From contig NZ_CP039650.1 in the NCBI RefSeq assembly GCF_004923315.1, forward strand, positions 1,129,501-1,193,500: a stretch of 64,000 bases of DNA. The letters run 5' to 3'. This stretch comes from Azospirillum sp. TSA2s (lineage in GTDB: Bacteria; Pseudomonadota; Alphaproteobacteria; Azospirillales; Azospirillaceae). The notes under the pieces are model-generated. The model saw only the letters and a program-made list of their open reading frames with translations, was not told the DNA's origin and did no database searches. Below are positions 32,179 through 42,812 of this stretch, piece by piece; positions within the stretch are counted from its first letter, which is position 1, and the number at the start of each line of letters is the position of its first letter. Position numbers and translations under genes: made by a program.

Positions 32179-32823
32179 ATGATCGTGCTGGGCCTGACCG
32201 GCTCCATCGGCATGGGCAAGAGCACCGCTGCTCGGATGCTGCAGGCGATGGGCGCCCCGGTCTGCGATTCCGACGCGGTGGTGCATGGGCTGCTCGGCCG
32301 CGGCGGCCGGGCGGTACCCGCCATTGATGCCGCCTTCCCCGGCGTGGTGATCGACGGCGCGGTCAGCCGCCCGGCGCTGGGGGCGGCGGTGTTCCGCGAT
32401 GCCGATGCGCTGAAGCGGCTGGAGGCGATCCTGCACCCGATGGTCCAGGCGGCGCAGCGCGACTTCCTTGCCCGTGCCGCGCGGCGTGGCGCGAAGATCG
32501 CCGTGCTGGACATCCCCTTGCTGTTCGAGACCCATGGCGAGCGGCGCGTCGACGCCACCATCGTTGTCTCCGCCCCCTTCGCCGTCCAGCGCGCCCGCGT
32601 TCTGGCCCGGCCGGGCATGACGGCGGAGAAGTTCGCCGGCATTCTCGCCCGCCAGATGCCGGATGCGGAGAAGCGGCAACGCGCCGACTATGTCGTGCCG
32701 ACCGGGGCCGGTCGGCTGGTGACGCGGCGGGCGCTTCAGGGCATTGTGCGCGACGTGGAACGGCGGCCGGGCAGGCACTGGCCGCCCCGCGGCTATCAAC
32801 CAGGGCAGATCCATCATGCGTGA
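32179..32823 (+). CDS. coaE: Dephospho-CoA kinase
   Basis: CoaE phosphorylates dephospho-CoA in the last step of coenzyme A synthesis. The 214-residue product has the P-loop GSIGMGKST (residues 8-16), CDSDAVVHGLLG and DIPLLFETHGERRVDATIVV, all family blocks. Its 3' end overlaps dnaQ by 8 bp. The C-terminal HWPPRGYQPGQ is a short extension. Confidence 0.94.
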   Translation: MIVLGLTGSIGMGKSTAARMLQAMGAPVCDSDAVVHGLLGRGGRAVPAIDAAFPGVVIDGAVSRPALGAAVFRDADALKRLEAILHPMVQAAQRDFLARAARRGAKIAVLDIPLLFETHGERRVDATIVVSAPFAVQRARVLARPGMTAEKFAGILARQMPDAEKRQRADYVVPTGAGRLVTRRALQGIVRDVERRPGRHWPPRGYQPGQIHHA

Positions 32824-33499
32824 AATCGTTCTCGACACCGAAACCACGGGCTTCAAGCCGGAGGAGGGTCACCGGCTGGTCGAGATCGGCTGCATCGAGC
32901 TGGTCAACCACCTCGCCACCGGCGAACGCTTCCACGTCTATCTCAACCCCGAACGCGACATGCCGCCGGAGGCCTTCGCCGTCCATGGGCTGAGTTCGGA
33001 ATTCCTGGCCGACAAGCCGCTGTTCAACGATGTGGCTGCCGACTTCGTTGCCTTCATCGGCGACGCCCCGCTGGTGATCCACAACGCCGCCTTCGATATG
33101 CACTTCCTGAATTGGGAGCTGAAGATCGCCGGCCATCCGGTGATGCCGAAGGACCGCGCCATCGACACGCTGCTGATGGCCCGGCAGAAGTTCCCCGGCT
33201 CGCCCGCCACCCTGGACGCGCTGTGCAAGCGCTTCGGCGTCGACAACTCCAACCGCACCCTGCACGGCGCGCTGCTCGACGCCCAACTGCTGGCCGAGGT
33301 TTATCTGGAGCTGCTGGGCGGCCGGCAGACCGGCCTGTCCTTCGCCGGCGGTCCGGCATCGAAGAATGGCCCCACCGGCCCGGTCCGCATCGACCGTCCC
33401 TTCCGCGAAGCCCGCGCCTTCGCCGTCAGCGACGATGAGGCCGCGGCGCATGCGGAGATGCTGAAGAAGATCAAGAACCCGCTTTGGGCGGTGGAATAG
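32816..33499 (+). CDS. dnaQ: DNA polymerase III epsilon subunit (3'-5' exonuclease)
   Basis: DnaQ is the proofreading exonuclease of the replicase. The 227-residue product has the DEDDh motifs: LDTETTGF with Asp7 and Glu9, HNAAFDMHFL and the final HGALLDAQLLAEVY. The ATG at 32816 gives MREIVLDTETTGF; the frame upstream lies in coaE. It ends the rightward set ppsR-maf-aroE-coaE-dnaQ. A subclass A repeat lies between it and the convergent quinone oxidoreductase gene. Confidence 0.95.
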   Translation: MREIVLDTETTGFKPEEGHRLVEIGCIELVNHLATGERFHVYLNPERDMPPEAFAVHGLSSEFLADKPLFNDVAADFVAFIGDAPLVIHNAAFDMHFLNWELKIAGHPVMPKDRAIDTLLMARQKFPGSPATLDALCKRFGVDNSNRTLHGALLDAQLLAEVYLELLGGRQTGLSFAGGPASKNGPTGPVRIDRPFREARAFAVSDDEAAAHAEMLKKIKNPLWAVE

Positions 33500-33511
33500 T
33501 CCGCGTCGATT

Positions 33512-33616
33512 GCCCCCACCCCGACCCTCCCCCGCTGGGCGGGAGAGGGAGTAAGTGCTTGTTCGGTAGAGTGGCGGCAGTCCCTCCCCCGCCCAGCGGG
33601 GGAGGATAGGTGGGGG
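33512..33616. repeat. Intergenic hairpin repeat, subclass A copy 2
   Basis: Two mirrored halves: CCCTCCCCCGCTGGGCGGGA (33525-33544) and CCCTCCCCCGCCCAGCGGGG (33582-33601), whose loop sequences GCTGGGC and GCCCAGC are complementary. Between them are AAGTGCTT and GGCGGCAGTCCC, shared with the copies at 13179 and 59398. It separates convergent dnaQ and the quinone oxidoreductase gene. Confidence 0.8.
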
Positions 33617-33642
33617 TTTAACCTCGCACCTATTTAACCCCC

Positions 33643-34617
33643 TTACGGCACCAGCACCGTCGACCCCGTCGTTGCCCGCGCTTCGAGCGCCCGATGCGCC
33701 TCCGCCGTGTCCTTCAATGCAAAGCGCTGGTTGACCGTGAAGGTCACCCCGCCGTTCTTCACCGCGTCGAACAGATCCGCGGCGGACGCCATCAAATCCT
33801 CCCGCTTGGCGGTGTAGGTCGCCAGCGTCGGCCGCGTCACATAGAGCGACCCCTTCGTCGCCAGCAGCCCCAGATCCAGCGGCGCCGGCGCGCCAGACGC
33901 GGCGCCGAACAGCACCATCAGCCCGCGCGGCCGCAGGCAGTCCAGCCCCTTTAGGAAGGTCGTCTTGCCGACGCCGTCATAGACCACCGGCACGCCCTGC
34001 CCGTCCGTCAGATCCTTCACCCGCTGGACGAAATCCTCGCGGGTGTAGTCGATGGTGTGGTGACAGCCATGGGCCTTCGCCAGTTCTGCCTTCTCCTCCG
34101 ACCCGACGGTGCCGATCACCGTGACGCCGAGATGGCGCGCCCAGGAGCACAGCAGCAGCCCCACCCCGCCGGCGGCGGCCTGCACCAGGATGGTATCGCC
34201 GGGCTGGACCACATAGGTGCTGCGCAGCAGATACTGCGCGGTCAACCCCTGCAGCAGGGTGGCAGCCGTGGCCTGTTCGTCGAGCCAGCTCGGCAGCGGC
34301 ACCAGCCGGTCGGCGGCGATCAGGCGGCTCTCGGCATAGGCGCCGATCGACATGGCGTAACCGACGCGGTCGCCGATCTTCAGCGTGGTGACGTCCGGCC
34401 CCAGCGCTTCAACCACGCCGGTGCCCGCCATGCCGATCACCGCCGGCAGATCCGGCAGCTTGTAGGCGCCGGAGCGGTGATAGGTGTCGATGTAGTTGAG
34501 GCCGACGGCGGTCTGGCGGATGCGCACCTGGCCGGGACCGGGCTCTCCCACCTCGATTTCGTCCCAGCGCAAAACCTCCGGCCCGCCGTGCTCGTGGATG
34601 CGGATTGCATGAACCAT
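33643..34617 (-). CDS. NADPH:quinone oxidoreductase (zeta-crystallin type)
   Basis: The 324-residue protein is a zinc-free medium-chain dehydrogenase/reductase. It has VGLNYIDTYHRSGAYK, PAVIGMAGTGVVEALG, the NADPH loop VQAAAGGVGLLLCSWARHLG and YDGVGKTTFLKGLDCLRPRG, as in QorA. It reduces quinones or other electrophiles with NADPH. I chose the ATG at 34617, with AAGAAGGGA upstream on its strand; an earlier frame extension of 24 residues reads through the gap to the next gene. Confidence 0.92.
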   Translation of the reverse strand: MVHAIRIHEHGGPEVLRWDEIEVGEPGPGQVRIRQTAVGLNYIDTYHRSGAYKLPDLPAVIGMAGTGVVEALGPDVTTLKIGDRVGYAMSIGAYAESRLIAADRLVPLPSWLDEQATAATLLQGLTAQYLLRSTYVVQPGDTILVQAAAGGVGLLLCSWARHLGVTVIGTVGSEEKAELAKAHGCHHTIDYTREDFVQRVKDLTDGQGVPVVYDGVGKTTFLKGLDCLRPRGLMVLFGAASGAPAPLDLGLLATKGSLYVTRPTLATYTAKREDLMASAADLFDAVKNGGVTFTVNQRFALKDTAEAHRALEARATTGSTVLVP

Positions 34618-34657
34618 GGTGGTTTGGTTTCCCTTCTTTTTGGAGTTCTCAGACGTC

Positions 34658-35155
34658 TCAAAGCAACGCGAACTGCTCCGCCGCCGCACCGTTTCCTTTG
34701 CTTATGCCGGCATGCCGGCGTTCCAGCGCCAGCAACCACGCCTTGGTGTCTAGCCCGCCATGGCCGGAATAGCCGCCGGGCGCTCCGCCGCTGGCCAGCA
34801 CCCGATGACAGGGAATGATGATCGGGATCGGGTTGGCGCCGCAGGCTCCGCCGACCGCCCGCGGCGCGCTGCCCAGCATCTTCGCCATCCCGCCATAGGT
34901 CGCGGTGCCGCCATAGGGGATCGCCAGCATCGCGTCCCAGACGCTCCGCCGGAACGTGGTGCCCGCCGGCTTCAGTGGCAGGTCGAAGCGCTGGAGCCGT
35001 CCGGCGAAATAGGCCTCCAGCTGGCGCGCCGCCTCGGCCAGTACCGCGTCCGGCTCGTCATGGTCGAAGCAGCCCCAGCCGACCGAGGTCAGGGCAGATC
35101 CGTCCCCGCTCAGCATCAGGGCCCCCAGCGGACTGTCGATGGAAAGACGCGCCAT
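34658..35155 (-). CDS. ogt: Methylated-DNA--[protein]-cysteine S-methyltransferase
   Basis: This 165-residue Ogt/MGMT repairs O6-alkylguanine by taking the alkyl group onto a cysteine. The acceptor is Cys116 in IIIPCHRVLASGG. FRRSVWDAMLAIPYGGTATYG and RAVGGACGANPIPI are the DNA-binding and finger blocks. The symbol ogt is used because there is no Ada domain. It lies 18 bp after the thioredoxin-domain gene on the same strand. Confidence 0.92.
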   Translation of the reverse strand: MARLSIDSPLGALMLSGDGSALTSVGWGCFDHDEPDAVLAEAARQLEAYFAGRLQRFDLPLKPAGTTFRRSVWDAMLAIPYGGTATYGGMAKMLGSAPRAVGGACGANPIPIIIPCHRVLASGGAPGGYSGHGGLDTKAWLLALERRHAGISKGNGAAAEQFALL

Positions 35156-35173
35156 GGATTCCTCCCGGTGAAG

Positions 35174-37225
35174 TCAGCTTTTCGTTGCCAGAAGAGCGGC
35201 CAGATCCGCCGGCGCCGTCACCGGTGCCGAGCAGGTCATGCCGCGGCAGACATAGGCGGTGGCCGTCCCGTCGCGCATCCCCTTCCCCTGTGCCGGATGA
35301 GTGGCGGGCAGATCCGCCTCCGGAGGGAGCACGGTCAGGATGCGGTTGGGCAGCGAGCGGTCCAGCACCGTCCGGCGCAGCGCCTCGGTCTGCGCCGCTT
35401 TGGGCGGGCCGACGATGACGATCTGCAGCGGTGCCGTCATCAGTTCCACCGCGTTCAGGAAGGTCGGCAGCGGGAAGAAGTTGCGCGTCAACTCCCCCGA
35501 GAAGGCGGCGGCGAGCGCCTCTGCCCGCTCGCGATAGGCATCCTCGCCGGTGCGCTGGAACAGGGTGGTCAGCACCGCCAGCATGGTGCCGTTGCCGCTG
35601 GGCGTGGCGTTGTCGTAGACGCTCTTGGTGCGGACGATCAGCCCTTCCGCATCGTCGGCGGTGAAGAAGTAACCGCCGTTGGCGCCGTCCCAGAAATGGG
35701 CGTCGAGCGTCGCCACCCAGGTCTTCGCCTGATCGAGCGCCGCCGGATCCCCGGTCGCCTCGTGCAGCGCCAGGGCCGCACGCGCCATGTGGGCGTAGTC
35801 GTCGAGCATCCCCGCATGCTTTCCCTGCCCGTGCCGCCAGCTGTGGCAAAGCCGCCCGGCGCTATCCATCCGGTCGCGGACGAAGGCGAAGGCGCGGCCG
35901 GCGGCGTCCAGCCATTCCGGCTCGTCCAGCGCCAGGGCGGCATGGGTCAGCGCCGCGATCATCAGGCCGTTCCAGTCGGCCAGCACCTTGTCGTCCCAGC
36001 CCGGCCGCACCCGCTTGGCCCGCGCCCGCAACAGGATTTCCCGACCCTTGGCGAGCGTCGCCTCGGTGGCATCGTCGGCCAGTGCCAGGCCGCCCAGCCG
36101 GTTCAGGATGGTGACGCCCTCCCAATTGCCCTGGGGCAGCACCTCGTAAACGCGCTTAAACGTCGCCAGCCCGTTGTCGCCGAGGGCGGGACCGAGCAGC
36201 CGGTCGACCTCATGGTCCTGCCATATATAGAAGAGTCCCTCTTCGCCCTCGCTGTCGGCGTCGAGCGTCGCGGCGAAGCCGCCACCATCGGCGATCATCT
36301 CGCGCAGCAGCCAGTCGACCGTCTCGCGGATGCGGGTTTCCAGCAGCGGATCGCGCGTCTCCTGCCAGACCAGCGTCATCAGGTCGAGCAGCTCCGCATT
36401 GTCGTAGAGCATCTTCTCGAAATGCGGCACCAGCCAGCGTTCATCGACCGAATAGCGGGCGAAGCCGCCGCCGAGATGATCGTAGATGCCGCCCTGCGCC
36501 ATGTTGGCCAGCGTGTGGGTCACCGCCTCGCGGAACGGCTCGCGCCCGGTGCGCTGCCATGCCCGCCACAGCAGTTCGAACAGCGGCACCTGCGGGAATT
36601 TCGGCGCGCTGCCGATGCCGCCATGGATCGGATCGACCTCCCGCAGCAGCCGTTGCGCCACCTGATCCAGCACCCCGGCATCGACCGCGCCGGCCGACCG
36701 GTTCTCCCCCATCCCAGCGAGTGCCGATTTCAGCGCGTCGACATTCTTGCCGACCTTGTCCGACTCATTGGCATAGGTGCCGGCGATGCCGCGCAGCACG
36801 TCGGGGAAGCCGGCCCGGCCATAACGGGGCGCCGGCGGGAAGTATGTGCCGCCCCAGAAGGGCTCCGCATCCGGCGTCAGGAACATGGTCAGCGGCCAAC
36901 CGCCCTGCTGTCCCAGCAGGGCCAGTGCCGACTGGTAGATGGTGTCGAGATCCGGCCGTTCCTCCCGGTCGACCTTGATGTTGATGAACAGCTCGTTCAT
37001 CAGCCCGGCGATCTCGGGATTTTCGAAGCTCTCATGCGCCATCACGTGGCACCAGTGGCAGGCGGCATAGCCGACCGACAGCAGCACCGGCTTGTTCTCC
37101 GCCTTGGCACGGGCGAAGGCCTCCGGCCCCCAGGGCATCCAGTGCACCGGGTTGTCCTTGTGCTGCAGCAGATAGGGGCTCGTCTCCCGGCCTAGCAGGT
37201 TCGCGCCCAACGGAGTGGCGGGCAT
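35174..37225 (-). CDS. Thioredoxin domain-containing protein (YyaL/spermatogenesis-associated protein 20 family)
   Basis: The 683-residue protein begins with the DUF255 thioredoxin-like domain (LLGRETSPYLLQHKDNPVHW) carrying CHWCHVM (Cys56, Cys59), GYAACHWCH and WPLTMFLTPD. An alpha/alpha-barrel glycosidase-like part follows (about residues 200-600), as in the N-acylglucosamine epimerase fold. The function of this widespread family is unknown. The ATG at 37225 fits the family start (MPATPLGANLLGRETSPYLLQ, split after ETS). It is divergent from the DUF6489 gene. Confidence 0.9.
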   Translation of the reverse strand: MPATPLGANLLGRETSPYLLQHKDNPVHWMPWGPEAFARAKAENKPVLLSVGYAACHWCHVMAHESFENPEIAGLMNELFINIKVDREERPDLDTIYQSALALLGQQGGWPLTMFLTPDAEPFWGGTYFPPAPRYGRAGFPDVLRGIAGTYANESDKVGKNVDALKSALAGMGENRSAGAVDAGVLDQVAQRLLREVDPIHGGIGSAPKFPQVPLFELLWRAWQRTGREPFREAVTHTLANMAQGGIYDHLGGGFARYSVDERWLVPHFEKMLYDNAELLDLMTLVWQETRDPLLETRIRETVDWLLREMIADGGGFAATLDADSEGEEGLFYIWQDHEVDRLLGPALGDNGLATFKRVYEVLPQGNWEGVTILNRLGGLALADDATEATLAKGREILLRARAKRVRPGWDDKVLADWNGLMIAALTHAALALDEPEWLDAAGRAFAFVRDRMDSAGRLCHSWRHGQGKHAGMLDDYAHMARAALALHEATGDPAALDQAKTWVATLDAHFWDGANGGYFFTADDAEGLIVRTKSVYDNATPSGNGTMLAVLTTLFQRTGEDAYRERAEALAAAFSGELTRNFFPLPTFLNAVELMTAPLQIVIVGPPKAAQTEALRRTVLDRSLPNRILTVLPPEADLPATHPAQGKGMRDGTATAYVCRGMTCSAPVTAPADLAALLATKS

Positions 37226-37280
37226 GGCGGTGTCCGATCTGTTGGTGTGTCGTGAATCAATAGGTGGCGCCGGGGTGGCG

Positions 37281-37308
37281 TTGCGCCAGTGCATCCTATC
37301 TGTATAGT
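37281..37308 (+). promoter_or_regulatory. Predicted sigma-70 promoter of the DUF6489-ferredoxin-mnmE unit
   Basis: TTGCGC (37281-37286) and TATAGT (37303-37308) are 16 bp apart, 99 bp before the first ATG. It is the best promoter match in this divergent region. Confidence 0.5.
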
Positions 37309-37407
37309 GGGGCATGAGCCGCCGCGGCGCTCAACCCCAAAATCAACACGGCCAATGCCTGCAATGGTGCCGGATCCGGCACCCGATCCGGGTCTGGAGG
37401 GGTTCCC

Positions 37408-37659
37408 ATGAAAATCACCGTCGACATCGACTGCACCCCGGACGAGGCCCGGCACTTCCTGGGCCTGCCCGACGTGAAGCCGATGCAGGATGCCATGATG
37501 CAGGAGATCCAGGAACGCATGCGTGCGAACCTCCAGGCCATGGACCCGGAGACCATGCTGAAGACCTGGCTCCCCGCCGGCATCCAGGGCATGGAGCAGA
37601 TGCAGAAGATGTTTTGGTCCCAGATGGCGTCTGCCCTGGGCCAGGAAGGAAGAAAGTGA
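37408..37659 (+). CDS. DUF6489 family small protein
   Basis: The 83-residue acidic and Met-rich protein (MKITVDIDCTPDEARHFLGL, then DVKPMQDAMMQEIQERM and MLKTWLPAGIQGMEQMQKMF) matches a short alphaproteobacterial family of unknown function. A good ribosome site (CTGGAGGGG) precedes the ATG at 37408. Its stop overlaps the start of the ferredoxin gene, so the two are coupled. Confidence 0.8.
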   Translation: MKITVDIDCTPDEARHFLGLPDVKPMQDAMMQEIQERMRANLQAMDPETMLKTWLPAGIQGMEQMQKMFWSQMASALGQEGRK

Positions 37660-38030
37660 CCGACCATCCTATTGAATCGCAAAAGCCCTATTTCGAAGCC
37701 CATGTCTTCTGCTGCACCAACCGTCGCCCCGATGGGCACCGCCGCGGATCCTGCGCCGCCCACGGGTCGGAGAAGCTGCGCGACTATATGAAGGCCCGAG
37801 CCCGTGAACTCGGCTTCGACGGCAAGGTGCGGATCAATTCCGCCGGTTGCCTCGACCGCTGCGAGCTGGGTCCGACGCTGGTGATCTATCCGGAAGGCGT
37901 CTGGTACACCTACCACAGCACCGGCGACGTCGATGAAATCCTGCAGACCCATCTGGTCGAAGGCCGCCATGTCGAGCGTCTGATGCTGACGCCGGAGCAG
38001 CGGGAGCTGCGGCCCGAGCAGCGCGGCTGA
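37656..38030 (+). CDS. Thioredoxin-like 2Fe-2S ferredoxin
   Basis: The 124-residue protein has the thioredoxin-like ferredoxin Cys pattern: CCTNRRPDGHRRGSCAAHGS (ligands around residues 19-34), then INSAGCLDRCELGPTLVIYP and EGVWYTYHSTGDVDEIL. It resembles the 2Fe-2S subunits of hydrogenases and dehydrogenases but stands alone. Its partner is unknown. The GTG at 37656 overlaps the DUF6489 stop and has AGGAAGGA upstream. mnmE follows after 9 bp. Confidence 0.88.
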   Translation: MTDHPIESQKPYFEAHVFCCTNRRPDGHRRGSCAAHGSEKLRDYMKARARELGFDGKVRINSAGCLDRCELGPTLVIYPEGVWYTYHSTGDVDEILQTHLVEGRHVERLMLTPEQRELRPEQRG

Positions 38031-38039
38031 TCCTATCCG

Positions 38040-39368
38040 ATGTTCACCACCATCTACGCTCTCGCCACCGCCCCCGGCCGCTCCGGTGTGGCGGTGGTTC
38101 GCATTTCGGGGTCCGAGGCCGGATCCGCCCTCGCGGCGCTGACCGGCCGCCCCCTGCCAGCTCCCCGCCGCGCCGTGCTGACCAAGCTGCGCGATCCGCG
38201 CACCGGCGACGCGCTGGACGACGCGCTGGTCCTGCGCTTCACCGCCCCCGCCAGCTTCACCGGCGAGGATGTGGTGGAGTTGCATCTGCATGGCGGACGC
38301 GCCGTCGTCACTGGCGTGATCGAGGCGCTCGCCACCCTGCCCGGCCTGCGACTGGCCGAACCGGGCGAGTTCACCCGCCGCGCCTTCGAGAACGGCAAGC
38401 TCGACCTGACGGAGGCGGAGGCGGTCGCCGACCTGATCGATGCCGAGACCACCGCCCAGCGCCGACAGGCCTTGCGGCAGATGGAGGGTGCGCTCGGCAA
38501 ACTTTATGACGGCTGGCGGGAGCGGCTGACCCGCGCTCTTGCCCATATTGAAGCCGACATCGACTTCGCCGAAGACGATCTGCCCGGCGGTGTCGCCGAT
38601 GCCGTGCGTCCGGTGATCGCCGGGCTGGCCGATGAGATCGCAGCGCATCTTGATGACGGCGGCCGGGGCGAGCGTCTGCGCGAAGGGCTGCACATCGCCA
38701 TCGTCGGCGCGCCGAACGCCGGCAAGTCGAGCCTGCTGAATGCGATCGCCCGACGTGACGCTGCCATTGTCTCCGCCCGTGCCGGTACCACCCGCGACAT
38801 CATTGAGGTGCATCTCGACCTCGGCGGCTATCCGGTCGTGCTGGCCGACACCGCAGGCTTGCGCGAAGCTGCTGCCGATGAAGTCGAAGAGGAAGGCATC
38901 CGACGCGCCCGCGACCGGGCGGCGCGTGCCGATGTGAAGGTGGCGGTGTTCGATGCCACCACCCTGCCCGATCTCGACCCGGCGACGCTGGACCTGATCG
39001 ACCGCGACACCGTGGTGGTGTTCAACAAGACTGACCTCGCGACGGCCACCGACCTGCGACCGGATCTGGCCCCAATCCTGGTCTCTGCCCACACCGGTAC
39101 CGGTCTGAAGACGTTGGAGGAAACGCTGACGGCATTCAGCGCCGATCGGCTCGCCATCGGTAGCGCCCCGTCTCTGACCCGCGCCCGCCATCGTGCCGCG
39201 TTGATGGAATGCCGGGAGTCACTGCTGCGCGCGCTCGACGCGCCGCTGCCGGAACTGGCGGCGGAGGATGTGCGTCTCGCCAGCCGGGCGCTGGGACGCA
39301 TCACCGGGCGGGTGGATGTGGAGGATCTGCTGGACGTGATCTTCCGCGACTTCTGCATCGGCAAGTGA
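38040..39368 (+). CDS. mnmE: tRNA modification GTPase MnmE
   Basis: MnmE works with MnmG to install the cmnm5 group on U34 of several tRNAs. The 442-residue product has the N-terminal folate-binding domain (TIYALATAPGRSGVAVVRIS) and the G domain with GAPNAGKSSLLNA, RAGTTRDI, DTAG and NKTD. The C-terminal FCIGK carries the catalytic-site Cys439. The helical middle is typical. It lies two genes upstream of its partner mnmG, with a perfect parS in the gap. Confidence 0.96.
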   Translation: MFTTIYALATAPGRSGVAVVRISGSEAGSALAALTGRPLPAPRRAVLTKLRDPRTGDALDDALVLRFTAPASFTGEDVVELHLHGGRAVVTGVIEALATLPGLRLAEPGEFTRRAFENGKLDLTEAEAVADLIDAETTAQRRQALRQMEGALGKLYDGWRERLTRALAHIEADIDFAEDDLPGGVADAVRPVIAGLADEIAAHLDDGGRGERLREGLHIAIVGAPNAGKSSLLNAIARRDAAIVSARAGTTRDIIEVHLDLGGYPVVLADTAGLREAAADEVEEEGIRRARDRAARADVKVAVFDATTLPDLDPATLDLIDRDTVVVFNKTDLATATDLRPDLAPILVSAHTGTGLKTLEETLTAFSADRLAIGSAPSLTRARHRAALMECRESLLRALDAPLPELAAEDVRLASRALGRITGRVDVEDLLDVIFRDFCIGK

Positions 39369-39373
39369 CGGCA

Positions 39374-39389
39374 TGTTTCACGTGAAACA
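39374..39389. other. parS: parS site 3 (perfect consensus)
   Basis: TGTTTCACGTGAAACA is identical to the parS consensus. It lies between mnmE and mnmG, 2.6 kb upstream of parA. Confidence 0.92.
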
Positions 39390-39460
39390 GCGCTGATGTG
39401 TCCCACTTGTCCCTGCCCCGCCTCTTGGATCCCTGGCGTCGTTCGGTTATGGTCCCGCGC

Positions 39461-41337
<1,877 letters not shown>

Positions 41338-41341
<4 letters not shown>

Positions 41342-41952
41342 GCGGGTTCGATGCGGTTGCATTTCAGGAGGCCACCGGTGTTTCACGTGAAACGCTCGAC
41401 CGCCTGATCGCCTATGAAGGTCTGCTGCGCAAGTGGCAGCCGAAGATCAATCTGGTCGGACCCTCCACCCTGCCCGACGCCTGGAAGCGCCACTTCCTCG
41501 ACTCCGCCCAGCTCTACCCGCTGCTGCCGGACGGCACGCGGGTGCTGGTCGATCTCGGCAGCGGGGCCGGCTTCCCCGGTCTGGTGCTCGCCGTCCTCGG
41601 TGTGCCGCAGGTGCATCTGATCGAGAGCGACGTGCGCAAATGCGCCTTCCTGCGCGAGGTCGCCCGCGTCTGCGAAGCGCCGGTCACCGTCCACACCAAG
41701 CGGATCGAAACCGTCACCGGCATCGAAGCCGATGTCGTCACCGCCCGCGCTTTGGCGCCGCTGACCGACCTGTTCGGCTGGGCCCACCCCTTCATCGGAT
41801 CGCGCGGCAAGTGCCTGTTCCTGAAGGGTGCTGCGCTGGACGACGAATTGACCGCTGCCACGCAATATTGGAGACTGCGGACGGAGCGATTTGACAGCCG
41901 CACCGATCCGAGCGGAACCATCCTGCGTGTGAGTGACCTTGAGCGTGCGTGA
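41338..41952 (+). CDS. rsmG: 16S rRNA (guanine(527)-N(7))-methyltransferase RsmG (GidB)
   Basis: RsmG methylates G527 of 16S rRNA. The 204-residue product has the SAM loop VLVDLGSGAGFPGLVLAVLG, the N-terminal LRKWQPKINLVGPSTLPDAW and VTARALAPLTDLF. A parS-like site lies in its first 20 codons (41379-41394), which encode GVSRETL, a motif RsmG proteins of many bacteria share at this spot. It overlaps mnmG and ends just before parA. Confidence 0.94.
41379..41394. other. parS: parS-like site 4, inside rsmG
   Basis: TGTTTCACGTGAAACG matches the parS consensus at 15 of 16 positions. It is 0.6 kb upstream of parA. Confidence 0.85.
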
Positions 41953-42014
41953 AAACCGTGCCTGACACTCTCCCTCCGCCTTCTTCCCGCCAACCGGACT
42001 CCCGAGAGGCTGCC

Positions 42015-42812
42015 ATGTCTGCCGTCACCCGTCCCCTTGCCCGCGTGGTTGCGATTGCCAACCAGAAGGGCGGAGTGGGCAAGACCACGACGACGATCAA
42101 CCTCGCCACCGCGCTCGCCGTCATCGGCAAGCGGGTGCTGGTGATCGACCTCGACCCGCAGGGCAATGCGTCCACCGGTCTCGGCATCCCCCGCTCGGAC
42201 CGCCGCGTCGGCATCTATGACGTGCTGTTCGACGACGTATCGCTGGAGCAGGCCGCGACCCCCTCCTCGGTGCCGAACCTGTCGATCATCACCTCCTCGG
42301 TCGATTTGTCAGGTGCCGAGATCGAACTGGTCGGTGCCGAGCGCCGCGAGTTCCGACTGCGCGAGGCGGTCGCCAACAGCGCGCTCGAATACGACTATGT
42401 CCTGATCGACTGCCCGCCGGCGCTGGGGCTGCTGACGCTGAACGCGCTGGTGGCCTCGCATGCGGTGATGGTTCCCCTGCAGTGCGAGTTCTACGCGCTG
42501 GAGGGTCTCAGCCATCTGGTCCGCACCATCGAACGCGTGAAGCGCGCCTTCAACCCGAACCTGGACATCCACGGCGTCGTGCTGACCATGTTCGACAAGC
42601 GCAACAACCTGTCGGACATGGTGGCGGCGGACGTCCGCGGCTTCTTCGGGGAGAAGGTGTACGACACCGTCATCCCGCGCAATGTCAAGGTGTCGGAGGC
42701 GCCGTCGCACGGCAAGCCGGTGCTGATCTACGACATGCGCTGCCCCGGATCCCAGGCCTACATCCATCTGGCGGGCGAGGTGCTGCGCCGTGAGAAGAGA
42801 CTGACCGCATGA
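42015..42812 (+). CDS. parA: Chromosome-partitioning ATPase ParA
   Basis: ParA binds DNA as an ATP dimer and pulls ParB-parS complexes during segregation. The 265-residue product has the deviant Walker A NQKGGVGKTT (residues 16-25), DLDPQGNASTGLG and DCPPALGLLTLNAL. I chose the ATG at 42015, which has GAGAGG upstream; a GTG at 41949 overlapping the rsmG stop would add 22 residues. It overlaps parB by 4 bp. The chromosomal type is indicated by its length and position next to rsmG. Confidence 0.96.
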   Translation: MSAVTRPLARVVAIANQKGGVGKTTTTINLATALAVIGKRVLVIDLDPQGNASTGLGIPRSDRRVGIYDVLFDDVSLEQAATPSSVPNLSIITSSVDLSGAEIELVGAERREFRLREAVANSALEYDYVLIDCPPALGLLTLNALVASHAVMVPLQCEFYALEGLSHLVRTIERVKRAFNPNLDIHGVVLTMFDKRNNLSDMVAADVRGFFGEKVYDTVIPRNVKVSEAPSHGKPVLIYDMRCPGSQAYIHLAGEVLRREKRLTA

